Assembly (NCBI GenBank): GCA_020853105.1
Contig: JADYZM010000052.1
Span: forward strand, 1 to 45,384
DNA: 45,384 nt
Direction: 5' to 3'
DNA from: Flavobacteriales bacterium
Lineage (GTDB): Bacteria > Bacteroidota > Bacteroidia > Flavobacteriales_E > Vicingaceae
The position numbers and the translations under genes are program-made. Under the pieces are notes generated by a model, which was not told where the DNA came from, ran no database searches, and was given only the letters and a program-made list of their open reading frames with translations. Positions 10,036 to 19,616 of this stretch are shown piece by piece. Position 1 is the stretch's first letter. Every line of letters begins with the position of its first letter.

Positions 10036-13000
10036 ATGAAAACAATTATTCAAAGGCTAAAATCTCTAACCTTAGTTTTAGCCCTAGCTTTAGTAGGCTC
10101 AAATGCCTACGCAACACATGCCCAAAGTGCTGATATTACCTATCAATGTATTGGTGGAAATCAATACGAAATACAAGTTTCGTTTTACAGAGACTGTGCC
10201 GGTGTGGCAGCACCTAATACTGTAACCGTTAATATTGCATCAACTTCTTGTAATCAAAATTTCGACGTTACCCTATCAAGAATACAGGGAACAGGCGTTG
10301 ATGTTACACAAGTTTGCAACACAATTACAACACAGTGTAACGGAGGTAATTATCCTGGTGTACAAGAATACATTTATCGTGCGGTGGTTACACTTCCTGC
10401 ACAATGTTCAGATTGGGTTTTTAGTTTCTCATTGTGTTGTAGAAATAATGCAATCAGTACAATAAATAACCCGGGAGGAGAAAATATTTATGTTGAAGCA
10501 AAACTGAATAACCTAAATTTTACGTGTAACAATTCACCTGAATTTTCTAATCCTCCTGTTTATTATCCATGTGTTGGGCAAACCTCGTGTTTTAACCACG
10601 GTGTAATAGAAGCAGATGGAGACTCTTTGTATTATTCATTATTAGCTCCAGCAACAGGTCCCAATTCATTTGTAACCTATCTTGGAGGATATTCAGCAAC
10701 ACAACCCTTAAATTCAAATCCTTTGGTAACTATGAACCCTCAGAATGGAGATATTTGTTTAACACCAACCATGCTAGAAGTAACCGTGTTGGCAGTTAAG
10801 GTAGAAGAATGGAGAAATGGGGTTTTTGTTGGTAGTGTAGTTCGAGACATTCAATTGAGAACCGTTGTTTGTAATAATTCACTGCCAACAGTTTCGGGAA
10901 TTAATGGAACAGGACAATATTCTATAAATGCTTGTGCCGGTTCAAACTTTTCGTTTACCATTCCATCGCAAGATATTGACGCAGGACAAACCGTTACTTT
11001 AACTTGGAATAATGCTATTTCAGGAGCAACTTTTACCTCAAATAATCAACAAATACCTACAGCCACATTCAGTTGGACACCGAATACAGGCGATATAAGT
11101 CAAACTCCATACTGTTTTACAGTTCAAGTTGCAGACAATAATTGCCCGTTAAACGGTGTTCAGGTATATTCGTTTTGTATTACTGTGTCAGGACTAAATC
11201 TTTCAACAACATCAACCGCAGCAAATTGTGGTGCATCTAACGGTTCAGCCTCTGTTGTGGCTACAAACGGGACAACTCCATACTCGTATCAATGGTTACC
11301 ATCAGGAGGAAATCAACCAACAGCTAACGGATTGCAAGCGGGAACATATAATGTTACCGTTACAGATGCTCTGGGTTGTTCTGCAACACAATCGGTTGTT
11401 GTTGGAAGTGGAGCGGCAAATGGAACAATTAATTTTTCATCTACAAATGTTTCTTGTTTTGGTGGAAATAATGGAAGTATTGCTGCAAATGTTAATGGAG
11501 GGCAGCAACCGTATACTTACCTTTGGTCTAATGGGGCTATTACTCCCACAATACAGGGTTTAGTTGCAGGAACCTACCAGCTTACAGTAACCACAGCATC
11601 GGGTTGTGTTTCAACAGGAAGTGTTGTTATATCTCAACCCTCAAATCCTTTATTAGCAGCATTATCACAAACACCCGTGAGTTGTTTTGGAGGAAATAAT
11701 GGAACTGCCACAGTAAATGTATTTGGTGGAACTACACCCTATCAATACCTTTGGAATACAAATCCTTCTCAAACAGGCTCAACAGCTAGCAACCTATTAG
11801 CCGGAAATTATCAAATTATTGTAACGGATAATAACGGCTGCCAAAATATACAAACCATAGAAATTAGTGAACCCAGTGATTTGAACGTTGCGTTAAACTT
11901 TGTTGAACATGTAAAATGCTTTAATACGAATACCGGTTCAATTTCTGTCTCGGCAAATGGAGGAACCTCTCCATATCAGTTCAATTGGAATGGATGGCAA
12001 TACACAGGTAGCACAATTTCTAACTTGTATGCAGGAAACTATTCTCTGACAGTTACGGATAATAACGGTTGTAGCCAAACATTTTCACAAAACATAACTC
12101 AACCCTCACAGTTAGTTTCTACTCTATCAAATGTTCAGAATATTTCCTGTTATGGACTGACAGATGGGTTAATACAAATGGCAGTTAGCGGTGGAACATT
12201 GCCTTACAGCTACAATTGGAGCAACGGAGCAACAGGAAATACTAATAGTAATTTAGGTGTTGGAACATATACTGGATGGGTTTCTGATGCAAATGGCTGT
12301 TCATCTGTATTGAGCTCAACAATTACTCAGCCTCCTATTATTTCAACTACAGTTACACCAGATGTTATGATTTGTCCTGGAGCAGCAACAACTCTTCAAG
12401 CTCAATCTGTTGGAGGCACAGGGTTGCTGTCTTATATTTGGAGTAATGGACAGGGTGGAAACAGTATTAACGTTTCTCCACAAACAACCACAATATACCA
12501 AGTTCATAGTGTTGATGCTAATGGCTGTATGGGAAATTCAGTTGATGTTGAGGTAACAGTTAATGATATTAATTTAGCAACACTAACTGCTTATGGCGAT
12601 GATAATATTTGTGAGGGAGATATGACAGAAATATACGCTGTTTTTAATCCAGGCAAAGGCAATAATTATTCTTTTAATTGGAACAATAACTTAGGAAACA
12701 GTCTTATTCCAGCGGCACAATATCCGGATTCAACAACAACATATATGATAACCGCAACTGATGAGTGTGGAAATACTTTGTCAGACACAATTACTGTTAC
12801 AGTTAACCGGTTGCCAGACGTTCAAATTCCGGCTCAAACAGGAGTTGCATGCGGAGAGGTACAATTTAATTTTCAGAATAATTTTGGCAACCCCATGGGA
12901 TCAACCTATAATTGGAATTTTGGAGACAATACATTTTCAACCAATCAAACCCCTGTAAAATCGTACTCGCAAACAGGTGTGTACAATGTTACTTTAATTA

Positions 13001-13590
13001 TAACAACACCTGCCGGGTGCTCTGATTTAGCAACAGCAACCATTAATGCAATTGTAAATCCAAAATCAAAATCTGAATTTGAATTCACTCCAAACGAAGA
13101 ACTCACAACAAACAATGCTAAACTCTATTTTATAAACAACTCAATTGATGCGTCATCATACAGTTGGAATTTTGGTGATGGTAGTATTTCTAACGATGTT
13201 GCTCCTCTTCATACATATATTGACAAAGGAAACTATACCATAACGTTAATAGCAAATAATAGCTTTAATTGCTCAGACACTTCAAAACAAGACATAATAA
13301 TTAATCCTGAATATAATTTTTATATTCCAAATGCTTTTACTCCCGATAGGGATGGATTAAATGAAGTGTTTAGTGCGGTTGGTGAAGAAATAAAAGAATT
13401 TAGTATGCAAATTTTTAACCGTTGGGGTGAAAAAATCTTTGAAACACACGATATTCAAAATGGATGGAATGGAAAAGGAAAAGACGGAAGTAATATAGCC
13501 CAAGAAGATGTGTATGTTTACAACATTAGGCTAAAAGATTATCGTGGAAAATTACACACCATGCAAGGGAAGGTAACTTTGATCAAATAA
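10036..13590 (+). CDS. SprB/PKD-repeat surface protein with type-B T9SS sorting domain
   Basis: A 1184-aa secreted protein. A Sec signal peptide (about 1-27, ending AYA/T) precedes a cysteine-rich N-terminal region. From about 390 to 770 there are five SprB-type repeats of about 75 residues, each with GGTxPYxYxW and GTYxVTVTDxNGC signatures, then a further Ig-like repeat and two PKD domains (about 935-1010 and 1018-1090; SYSWNFGDG). The last 85 residues are a gliding-motility-associated type-B sorting domain (NAFTPDRDGLNE, IFNRWGEKIFET), which targets cargo through the type IX secretion system. The protein is likely cell-surface anchored or released, acting as an adhesin or gliding/attachment factor. 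Type-B cargo often sits beside a PorP/SprF-like partner gene; none is adjacent here. A terminator follows directly. Confidence 0.92.
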   Translation: MKTIIQRLKSLTLVLALALVGSNAYATHAQSADITYQCIGGNQYEIQVSFYRDCAGVAAPNTVTVNIASTSCNQNFDVTLSRIQGTGVDVTQVCNTITTQCNGGNYPGVQEYIYRAVVTLPAQCSDWVFSFSLCCRNNAISTINNPGGENIYVEAKLNNLNFTCNNSPEFSNPPVYYPCVGQTSCFNHGVIEADGDSLYYSLLAPATGPNSFVTYLGGYSATQPLNSNPLVTMNPQNGDICLTPTMLEVTVLAVKVEEWRNGVFVGSVVRDIQLRTVVCNNSLPTVSGINGTGQYSINACAGSNFSFTIPSQDIDAGQTVTLTWNNAISGATFTSNNQQIPTATFSWTPNTGDISQTPYCFTVQVADNNCPLNGVQVYSFCITVSGLNLSTTSTAANCGASNGSASVVATNGTTPYSYQWLPSGGNQPTANGLQAGTYNVTVTDALGCSATQSVVVGSGAANGTINFSSTNVSCFGGNNGSIAANVNGGQQPYTYLWSNGAITPTIQGLVAGTYQLTVTTASGCVSTGSVVISQPSNPLLAALSQTPVSCFGGNNGTATVNVFGGTTPYQYLWNTNPSQTGSTASNLLAGNYQIIVTDNNGCQNIQTIEISEPSDLNVALNFVEHVKCFNTNTGSISVSANGGTSPYQFNWNGWQYTGSTISNLYAGNYSLTVTDNNGCSQTFSQNITQPSQLVSTLSNVQNISCYGLTDGLIQMAVSGGTLPYSYNWSNGATGNTNSNLGVGTYTGWVSDANGCSSVLSSTITQPPIISTTVTPDVMICPGAATTLQAQSVGGTGLLSYIWSNGQGGNSINVSPQTTTIYQVHSVDANGCMGNSVDVEVTVNDINLATLTAYGDDNICEGDMTEIYAVFNPGKGNNYSFNWNNNLGNSLIPAAQYPDSTTTYMITATDECGNTLSDTITVTVNRLPDVQIPAQTGVACGEVQFNFQNNFGNPMGSTYNWNFGDNTFSTNQTPVKSYSQTGVYNVTLIITTPAGCSDLATATINAIVNPKSKSEFEFTPNEELTTNNAKLYFINNSIDASSYSWNFGDGSISNDVAPLHTYIDKGNYTITLIANNSFNCSDTSKQDIIINPEYNFYIPNAFTPDRDGLNEVFSAVGEEIKEFSMQIFNRWGEKIFETHDIQNGWNGKGKDGSNIAQEDVYVYNIRLKDYRGKLHTMQGKVTLIK

Positions 13591-13592
13591 AA

Positions 13593-13619
13593 AAATGCCC
13601 CAATTTGGGGCATTTTTTG
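13593..13619. terminator. Bidirectional terminator between the surface-protein gene and tRNA-Arg
   Basis: The stem AAATGCCCC (13593-13601) pairs with GGGGCATTT (13607-13615) across a 5-nt loop, with a T run on the right and an A run on the left. It can terminate the plus-strand surface-protein gene and the minus-strand tRNA, whose 3' end is 1 nt away. Confidence 0.9.
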
Positions 13620-13693
13620 TGACCTCGGAGGGAGTCGAACCCCCAACCGTCAGAGCCGAAATCTGATGTTCTATCCAGTTGAACTACGAGGCC
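13620..13693 (-). tRNA. tRNA-Arg (anticodon TCG)
   Basis: A full cloverleaf can be drawn on the minus strand. The acceptor GGCCTCG pairs with CGAGGTC (one G-U), with discriminator A. The D stem is GTTC/GAAC. The anticodon stem TCAGA/TCTGA carries the loop TTTCGGC, giving anticodon TCG at positions 34-36. The T arm is GGGGG-TTCGACT-CCCTC. No CCA is encoded, as is usual in many Bacteroidota. It reads CGA (and by wobble other CGN) codons. The gene is 74 nt long and antiparallel to its neighbours. Confidence 0.96.
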
Positions 13694-13704
13694 TAATTTT
13701 TCGG

Positions 13705-13712
13705 CAAATATA
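13705..13712 (-). promoter_or_regulatory. Candidate -7 element for tRNA-Arg
   Basis: On the minus strand TATATTTG matches the TAnnTTTG element and ends 11 nt before the first base of the tRNA, a good distance for a start at or just before the tRNA 5' end. No clear TTG lies about 20 nt upstream, so the -33 half is unsupported. Confidence 0.45.
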
Positions 13713-13759
13713 TCATATTTTTACACAATAATTTTTGAGGTTGTTGAGTTTCGTATGCT

Positions 13760-16045
13760 ATGCTGAATAAAACAGAAAAAAATATTACCCTTGTTCTAGG
13801 GTTGTTATTTACAATAGTCTTAAAAGGACAAGATATCCCAATTGGGACTTGGCAAGATCACCTCTCATACAACAATGGAGTATCAGTAACGTATGGAAAT
13901 GGAGTTGCTTATTGTGCATCTTCATCAGCAGTATTTAGCTATGATGTGAACGAAAAAAATATAGAAAGAATGAATTTAATTTCGGGTCTTTCAGATACTG
14001 AAGTTTCAACCATTAAGTTTAACCCCTATAACAACAAACTTGTAATTGGATACAAAAACGGAAATCTTGATATCGTTGACCAAAACAAAAATATTATAAA
14101 CCTTTCATTTATTAAGTCAAACAGCAACATATCTGGAGCAAAATCAATAAACCAAATCTTTTTTGTAAACCAATTCGCATACCTTTCTACAGGTTTTGGA
14201 ATTGTTGTATTGAACACCGATAAAAATGAAGTTGCCGACACCTATCTATTTGGAAATATTGGTGCTTCTGTTTATACAAATGCAGTTGCATTCGATAATA
14301 ACTATATCTATGCAGCAACTAAAAACGGAATTTATTTTGCAGATAAAACAAGTTCCAATTTGGCTGATTATAATTTGTGGAGTTTGCTGCCCGGTTTATC
14401 GAATTCAAACTATAACAATATTGTTTATTATTCAGGCAAATTAATAGTGAGCAAAGACAGCTCAGCTTGGCAATCAGATTCATTATTATACTTCAATGGA
14501 ACAACGTGGATAAATTTTACACCCGGAGCTGTCAACATCGAAAAAATTGCATCCTTCAACAACATGTTGTTAGTAAGCGGGTCTAATATTTTTATTTTTG
14601 ACTCTAGTTTGAACCAAACAGGAGTTTTATATACTCATGCCGGTTATTTTTATATTGATGCAGCAGAAACTCATTACGACGAAAATGGTAACTTTTGGAT
14701 TGCACATAAAACTCAAGGGCTATTAAAACAACGAGATAATTATGATGTAAAACGTATAGTTCCAAACGGACCAAATACATCTAGCTCCGTAGCCATTGAT
14801 GTTAAAGAAGGATTAACTTGGGTTACTTCAGGAGGATACGGAATTTATAGAGATTATGCATTGTATAATTATCGTGAAAATTATGAGTGGAAACCGGTTT
14901 CATATACGCTTACAAATTTAGCCTTGGGAGGTAGTATTCACGATTTAGTTTCTGTTGCCATAAACCCCGAGAATACAAATCAAGTTTTTGCAGGTTCTTG
15001 GAATGCCGGATTACTAGAATTTAATAGTGGAACCTTAACCCGTGTATATAATGCACAAAACTCAATTTTGGATAGTGTTTATTTTGGAATAACTGCAGTT
15101 TCCGGTATGGCGTTTGACCAAAACAATAATTTATGGGTAACCAGCTCGTATTCAACAAATATTTTAGCTGTTAAAACACCCTCAAACAATTGGTATAATT
15201 TTAAATTTCCGGGACTTACATCTGCTAATGGAGAATATAAAAAAGTAATTATCGATAAAAATGATGTTGTTTGGATAATTGATACAAAATCAATGAAGAT
15301 TATTGCATTTAAACACAACAACACATTTGACAATACAAGTGATGATAATTCAATTTCTGTTCCTCTTTCAGTTGAACCGATTAGTATAGCTGAAGATTTA
15401 GAAGGTAAAATTTGGTTTGGAACCGCTCAGGGAGTTAAAACACTATTAAATTCGTCAAATGTTTTTGGCGGAGAAACTTTGCAGCCGGTTTACATTCAAC
15501 AAGACGGACAAACACAATTGTTGTTAGAAACCGAAAGAATTAATGCTATTGCTATAGATGGAGCAAATAGAAAATGGTTTGGAACACAAAACTCCGGAGT
15601 TTTCCTTATGAGTGAAGATTGTTCGGAAGAAATACTGCACTTTAATACCGGCAATAGTCCACTTTTTTCAAATACCATTTTTGACATAAAAATCAATAAC
15701 AAAACCGGAGAGGTGTTTTTTGCAACTGAAAAAGGACTTATTTCCTATAAAGGCACTGCAACAGAAGCTCAAGATGATTTTACAAACGTGTTTGTTTATC
15801 CGAATCCTGTTCGGGAAGATTATCATGGAGTCATTGCTATTAGGGGATTGGTTAAAGACACAGATGTGCGAATAACCGATGTCGCCGGAAATCTAGTTTC
15901 ACAAACAAAATCATTGGGAGGGCAAGCTATTTGGGATGGAAAAGATTTGAAAGGCAAACGTGTTCAAACAGGTGTTTATTTAGTTTTTAATGCAAGTCCG
16001 GACGGAGAACTTAGTCAGGCAGCAAAAATTTTGTTCATTCACTAA
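13760..16045 (+). CDS. porZ: Type IX secretion system protein PorZ
   Basis: A 761-aa protein with an N-terminal signal peptide (about 1-23), then the PorZ hallmark IPIGTWQDHLSYNN and a run of two-component-regulator-like beta-propeller blades through about residue 670. The last 80 residues are a type-A sorting domain (VYPNPVREDYHG ... GVYLVFNASPDG). In Porphyromonas gingivalis PorZ is a surface component of the T9SS attachment complex that helps deliver anionic lipopolysaccharide to cargo during sortase processing. The next gene, recO, overlaps the stop by one base (TAATG); a porZ-recO pairing is common in this phylum. The chosen ATG is the first that gives a full signal peptide. Confidence 0.9.
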   Translation: MLNKTEKNITLVLGLLFTIVLKGQDIPIGTWQDHLSYNNGVSVTYGNGVAYCASSSAVFSYDVNEKNIERMNLISGLSDTEVSTIKFNPYNNKLVIGYKNGNLDIVDQNKNIINLSFIKSNSNISGAKSINQIFFVNQFAYLSTGFGIVVLNTDKNEVADTYLFGNIGASVYTNAVAFDNNYIYAATKNGIYFADKTSSNLADYNLWSLLPGLSNSNYNNIVYYSGKLIVSKDSSAWQSDSLLYFNGTTWINFTPGAVNIEKIASFNNMLLVSGSNIFIFDSSLNQTGVLYTHAGYFYIDAAETHYDENGNFWIAHKTQGLLKQRDNYDVKRIVPNGPNTSSSVAIDVKEGLTWVTSGGYGIYRDYALYNYRENYEWKPVSYTLTNLALGGSIHDLVSVAINPENTNQVFAGSWNAGLLEFNSGTLTRVYNAQNSILDSVYFGITAVSGMAFDQNNNLWVTSSYSTNILAVKTPSNNWYNFKFPGLTSANGEYKKVIIDKNDVVWIIDTKSMKIIAFKHNNTFDNTSDDNSISVPLSVEPISIAEDLEGKIWFGTAQGVKTLLNSSNVFGGETLQPVYIQQDGQTQLLLETERINAIAIDGANRKWFGTQNSGVFLMSEDCSEEILHFNTGNSPLFSNTIFDIKINNKTGEVFFATEKGLISYKGTATEAQDDFTNVFVYPNPVREDYHGVIAIRGLVKDTDVRITDVAGNLVSQTKSLGGQAIWDGKDLKGKRVQTGVYLVFNASPDGELSQAAKILFIH

Positions 16046-16764
16046 TGCTTGTAGCAACTCAAGGTATAGTTTTTAGTTATACAAAATATTCTGAAAACAG
16101 CGTAATTGTTAAAATTTTTACGTGTGATTTTGGGCTTCAAACCTTTTTTTTGCGAGGTTTAGGCAAAAAAAAAAATAAACAACTCAGATCGTGCTTGCAG
16201 CCATTATCAGTAGTTGAGGTTGAATTTGTCAATCAACCAAACAAAAACCTAATGACATTAAAAACCATTAAAAACCAAACGCCTTATATTGACATACCAC
16301 TCAACATATTCAAAAGCTCTATTGTATTTTTTCTGGCAGAAATATTGTCAAAAACAATCAAGGAAGAAGAGCCAAATCAACAGCTATTTTACTTTATTTC
16401 TAATAGCTTAATTGATTTAGACAACAAAACAAATGGGTACGCCAATTTTCATTTGTTTTTTTTGGCACAACTAGTAGAAAAACTTGGTTTTCAGCCCCAT
16501 TTAGAAACCTATAAAAATAATTCTTATTTCAATTTACAAGAAGGTGTTTTTATGCAGCAACCATCAATGATATGTTTAAACACCATTGAATCCGAATTAT
16601 TTTATCAATTGTTTGTGTTGCCCGAAAACCAAACGCTTAATTTTAAAATAACATCGGCTGAGCGAAAAAAACTAATTTCTGCTCTTTTAGACTATTTTTC
16701 GTGCCATATTCAAAATCTTAGCAACTTAAAAACCAGAGAAGTTTTAGAAGAAATCTTTTCTTGA
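16045..16764 (+). CDS. recO: DNA repair protein RecO
   Basis: A 239-aa protein beginning with the RecO oligonucleotide-binding fold (VATQGIVFSYTKYSENSVIVKIFT, then GLQTFFLRGLGKKKNKQ), followed by the helical C-terminal domain. It works with RecF and RecR to load RecA on SSB-coated gaps in the cytoplasm. Length is normal for the family. No four-cysteine zinc motif is evident in the C-terminal half, as in many Bacteroidota RecO proteins. The ATG overlaps the porZ stop by one base, so the two genes are translationally coupled. Confidence 0.92.
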   Translation: MLVATQGIVFSYTKYSENSVIVKIFTCDFGLQTFFLRGLGKKKNKQLRSCLQPLSVVEVEFVNQPNKNLMTLKTIKNQTPYIDIPLNIFKSSIVFFLAEILSKTIKEEEPNQQLFYFISNSLIDLDNKTNGYANFHLFFLAQLVEKLGFQPHLETYKNNSYFNLQEGVFMQQPSMICLNTIESELFYQLFVLPENQTLNFKITSAERKKLISALLDYFSCHIQNLSNLKTREVLEEIFS

Positions 16765-16794
16765 GCAATACTCGTCAACTTTCTACTTTATAAC

Positions 16795-16802
16795 TACATT
16801 TG
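16795..16802 (+). promoter_or_regulatory. Candidate -7 element for the crotonase gene
   Basis: TACATTTG fits TAnnTTTG. A start about 7 nt downstream (near 16809) would place the upstream TTG codon at 16800 inside the promoter, so this element also argues that translation starts at ATG 16827. The -33 half is not clear. Confidence 0.4.
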
Positions 16803-16826
16803 TCAATAGAACTAAAATCTATTACA

Positions 16827-17603
16827 ATGGCATACAACAACATAATCATTGAGCAAAAAGAAAAAATTGCGATTTTGACAATTAATCGCCCTTCACAACT
16901 AAATGCACTCAACAAAGAAACTATTTCTGAGTTAAGCAATGCTTTTTTAGAGCTCGAAAAAAACGCACAAATTAAAGTTATAATTCTTACCGGAGCCGGA
17001 GAAAAAGCTTTTGTTGCAGGAGCTGATATTAAAGAGTTTTTTCAGTTCAATGTTGCTCAAGGAAAAGAGTTAAGTGCCGAAGGACACCGCAAGTTGTTTG
17101 ACTTAGTAGAAAATTTATCCAAGCCGGTTATTGCTGCTGTTAATGGGTTTGCTCTTGGCGGAGGGCTGGAGTTAGCAATGAGTTGTCATTTTAGAATTGC
17201 TTCAGACAATGCAAAATTAGGATTACCCGAAGTTACATTGGGTGTTATACCTGGATATGGAGGCACTCAACGACTCGCTCAACTTGTTGGAAAAGGAAGA
17301 GCTATGGAAATGATAATGACAGCCAAAATGATAAGTGCTCAAGAAGCATTTGTCAGCGGACTTGTGAATCAAGTAACACCCTTACCAGAATTGTTGGAAA
17401 CGACTCAAAAAATTGCTGAAAAAATTGCAGGAAACTCCTCTACAGCTATTTCAGCTGCAATTCGCTCAGTAAATGCCGGATTTAAGAATGGAGTAAATGG
17501 ATTTCAAACCGAAATCGAAGAATTTGGAAAATGTTTTGGAACTCCCCACTTTACCGAAGGAACATCTGCCTTTTTAGATAAAAGAAAGCCGTCTTTTAAT
17601 TAA
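16827..17603 (+). CDS. Enoyl-CoA hydratase/isomerase (crotonase family)
   Basis: A 258-aa enzyme of the crotonase superfamily. It has the CoA-binding and oxyanion-hole motifs AFVAGADIKEF (about 57-67) and NGFALGGGLELAMSC (about 105-119). The catalytic glutamates of classical enoyl-CoA hydratase are present in GGGLELA and LGLPEVTLGVIPGYGGTQRL. Syn-hydration of short-chain enoyl-CoA (crotonyl-CoA type) in fatty-acid or amino-acid degradation is the likely activity; related isomerase activity cannot be excluded. A longer reading from TTG 16800 is possible, but ATG 16827 gives the usual family N-terminus (MAYNNIIIEQ). The gene lies alone between recO and the flippase gene. Confidence 0.9.
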   Translation: MAYNNIIIEQKEKIAILTINRPSQLNALNKETISELSNAFLELEKNAQIKVIILTGAGEKAFVAGADIKEFFQFNVAQGKELSAEGHRKLFDLVENLSKPVIAAVNGFALGGGLELAMSCHFRIASDNAKLGLPEVTLGVIPGYGGTQRLAQLVGKGRAMEMIMTAKMISAQEAFVSGLVNQVTPLPELLETTQKIAEKIAGNSSTAISAAIRSVNAGFKNGVNGFQTEIEEFGKCFGTPHFTEGTSAFLDKRKPSFN

Positions 17604-17646
17604 TTTGTCAGCTAACTGTTGATTTTTTTCAACGTAACAACTAACC

Positions 17647-19137
17647 ATGAGCAATCCATTAAAGAAATTAGCCGGACAAACTGCCATTTATGGCTTGTCA
17701 AGCATAGTTGGAAGACTATTGAATTGGTTCTTGGTTCCTATTTATATTGGCACCGCTAAGTTTACTCCCGACCAATATGGAATTATTACTGAAATGTATT
17801 CTTACGTAACTTTTTTAGTGGTATTTCTAACTTATGGAATGGAAACAGCATTTTTTAGGTATATCAATCATACAGATTACGACAGCAAAAAAGTATATTC
17901 AACCATTATTTATTCATTGTTTGCATCATCGTTTCTATTTATTGCTTTTGCTTTTTTGTTTGATCAATCTATTGCCAATTGGTTGAAATACCCAAATAAC
18001 AAAGAATTTGTTACTTGGTTTGCGTTGATTACCGGATTAGATGCAATATCCTCTATTCCAATGGCAAAACTGCGAGCCGACAATAGACCTATGCGTTTTG
18101 CAGGTGTCAATTTTGCTAATATTGGGGTAAATATTGGACTTAATCTATTTTTCTTGGCTTATTGTTTACCAGCCCATAGAGCAGGAGAAACAAATTGGTT
18201 GATTGAAACATTTTATAATCCTGAAATTGGTGTTGGATATGTGTTTATTGCCAATCTAATAGCCAGTTTAGTGAAGTTTTTACTTCTGCTGCCCGATATG
18301 TTGGTTAGTAAATTTTCAATCGAACTCCACTTACTCAAAAAAATGTTTGTTTATGCATTGCCACTATTGATATATGGATTAGCAGGCATTGTCAATGAAG
18401 CAATTGACAGAATAATGCTGAAAAGATTGTTGTTTGAATCCAAAGGAGAATTAGAAACCATGAGTCAAATCGGTATTTACGGGGCGTGCTACAAAATATC
18501 AATCATTATTACTTTGTTTATTCAAGCGTTTCGATATGCGGCAGAACCTTTCTTTTTTGCTCAAGAAAAAGAAAAAAATGCAAAAGAAATGTACGCTCAA
18601 ATAATGAACTATTTTATTATTGTTTGTGCTACAATTTTTTTAGGAGTGATGTTGTTTTTAGACGTTGTCAAATATTTTATTCCAAATGAAACCTATTGGG
18701 AAGGTTTAAAAGTTGTTCCGATTTTATTATTTGCAAATATCAGTTTGGGAATATATTACAATCAATCCATTTGGTATAAACTTAGTGGAAGCACTCGATA
18801 TGGAGCTTATATTGGAATATTTGGTGCCATAATAACTATCCTCCTCAACTATATTTGGATACCCACTTTTGGTTATGTAGGCTCAGCTTGGGCAACATTA
18901 ATCTGCTATTCTTCAATGTGTATCTTGTCTTTCATATTAGGACAAAAATATTATCCGATTAAGTACAACTATTATAAAATGGGACTGTATTTAGCTGCTG
19001 TCATCGGTTTATACTTTTTGTCTGAAGGGTTTAAAATATCAGAATTTTATACCAAACATGTTGTCAATAGCATGATACTATTCATTTTTATAGGTTTTGT
19101 GTATTGGCTAGAAAGACCAAAAAAAATGGTAATTTAG
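17647..19137 (+). CDS. Polysaccharide/lipid-linked oligosaccharide flippase (MOP superfamily)
   Basis: A 496-aa polytopic inner-membrane protein with about 12-14 hydrophobic segments. Its start, LKKLAGQTAIYGLSSIVGRL, is typical of Wzx/MurJ-like polysaccharide biosynthesis proteins. It probably flips an undecaprenyl-linked sugar across the inner membrane. It opens a block conserved in this phylum: flippase, dut, sugar nucleotidyltransferase, TPR lipoprotein, DUF4292 lipoprotein and EnvC-like protein. That context suggests a basic envelope polymer rather than a strain-specific O-antigen. The substrate cannot be told from sequence. Confidence 0.85.
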   Translation: MSNPLKKLAGQTAIYGLSSIVGRLLNWFLVPIYIGTAKFTPDQYGIITEMYSYVTFLVVFLTYGMETAFFRYINHTDYDSKKVYSTIIYSLFASSFLFIAFAFLFDQSIANWLKYPNNKEFVTWFALITGLDAISSIPMAKLRADNRPMRFAGVNFANIGVNIGLNLFFLAYCLPAHRAGETNWLIETFYNPEIGVGYVFIANLIASLVKFLLLLPDMLVSKFSIELHLLKKMFVYALPLLIYGLAGIVNEAIDRIMLKRLLFESKGELETMSQIGIYGACYKISIIITLFIQAFRYAAEPFFFAQEKEKNAKEMYAQIMNYFIIVCATIFLGVMLFLDVVKYFIPNETYWEGLKVVPILLFANISLGIYYNQSIWYKLSGSTRYGAYIGIFGAIITILLNYIWIPTFGYVGSAWATLICYSSMCILSFILGQKYYPIKYNYYKMGLYLAAVIGLYFLSEGFKISEFYTKHVVNSMILFIFIGFVYWLERPKKMVI

Positions 19138-19155
19138 GCATCTTATTTTTTTATT

Positions 19156-19590
19156 ATGAAAATTAAAATAATCAACAAATCAACCCATGCGTTGCCTGAG
19201 TACGGAACACCAGCGGCGGCGGGCTTGGATTTAAGAGCAAATTTGGAAAGCCCGATTGTTCTCAAACCACTGGAAAGAACGATTATAAAAACAGGACTTT
19301 TTATAGAATTACCAATAGGTTTCGAAGCTCAAGTCAGACCAAGAAGCGGATTGGCATTTAAACACGGAATTACCGTTTTAAACTCTCCTGGAACAATTGA
19401 TGCAGACTACAGGGGTGAGATTGGCGTTATTTTAATTAATTTATCTCAAGAAAATTTTGAAATTCAAAACGGAGAAAGAATTGCCCAGTTGGTAATTGCT
19501 AAACACGAACAAGCCGAATGGCAATTGGTAACAGAACTTGAAACTTCAGAAAGAGGCTCAGGAGGATTTGGCAGTACAGGAAAAAAATAA
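19156..19590 (+). CDS. dut: dUTP diphosphatase (dUTPase)
   Basis: A 144-aa trimeric-type dUTPase with all five motifs: AAAGLDLRA (about 20-28), PRSGLA (about 62-67), [16 protein letters not shown] with the catalytic aspartate (about 77-92), GERIAQLVI (about 108-116) and the glycine-rich arm [10 protein letters not shown] at the C-terminus. It hydrolyses dUTP to dUMP and pyrophosphate, keeping uracil out of DNA and feeding thymidylate synthesis. It starts 18 nt after the flippase gene and is followed after 26 nt by the nucleotidyltransferase, so it is within the same operon. Confidence 0.97.
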   Translation: MKIKIINKSTHALPEYGTPAAAGLDLRANLESPIVLKPLERTIIKTGLFIELPIGFEAQVRPRSGLAFKHGITVLNSPGTIDADYRGEIGVILINLSQENFEIQNGERIAQLVIAKHEQAEWQLVTELETSERGSGGFGSTGKK

Positions 19591-19616
19591 AAAAATCCTT
19601 TTTAAAACGATTTAAC

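Noticed and set aside
10036..13590. CRISPR-like or tandem DNA repeats in the surface-protein gene
   Set aside because: The periodicity is at protein level (SprB/PKD repeats of about 75-80 residues). The DNA copies are diverged and there are no spacer-repeat units.
16800..16826. TTG start extending the crotonase by nine residues
   Set aside because: It lies within a TAnnTTTG promoter-like element, and the ATG at 16827 gives the usual family N-terminus.
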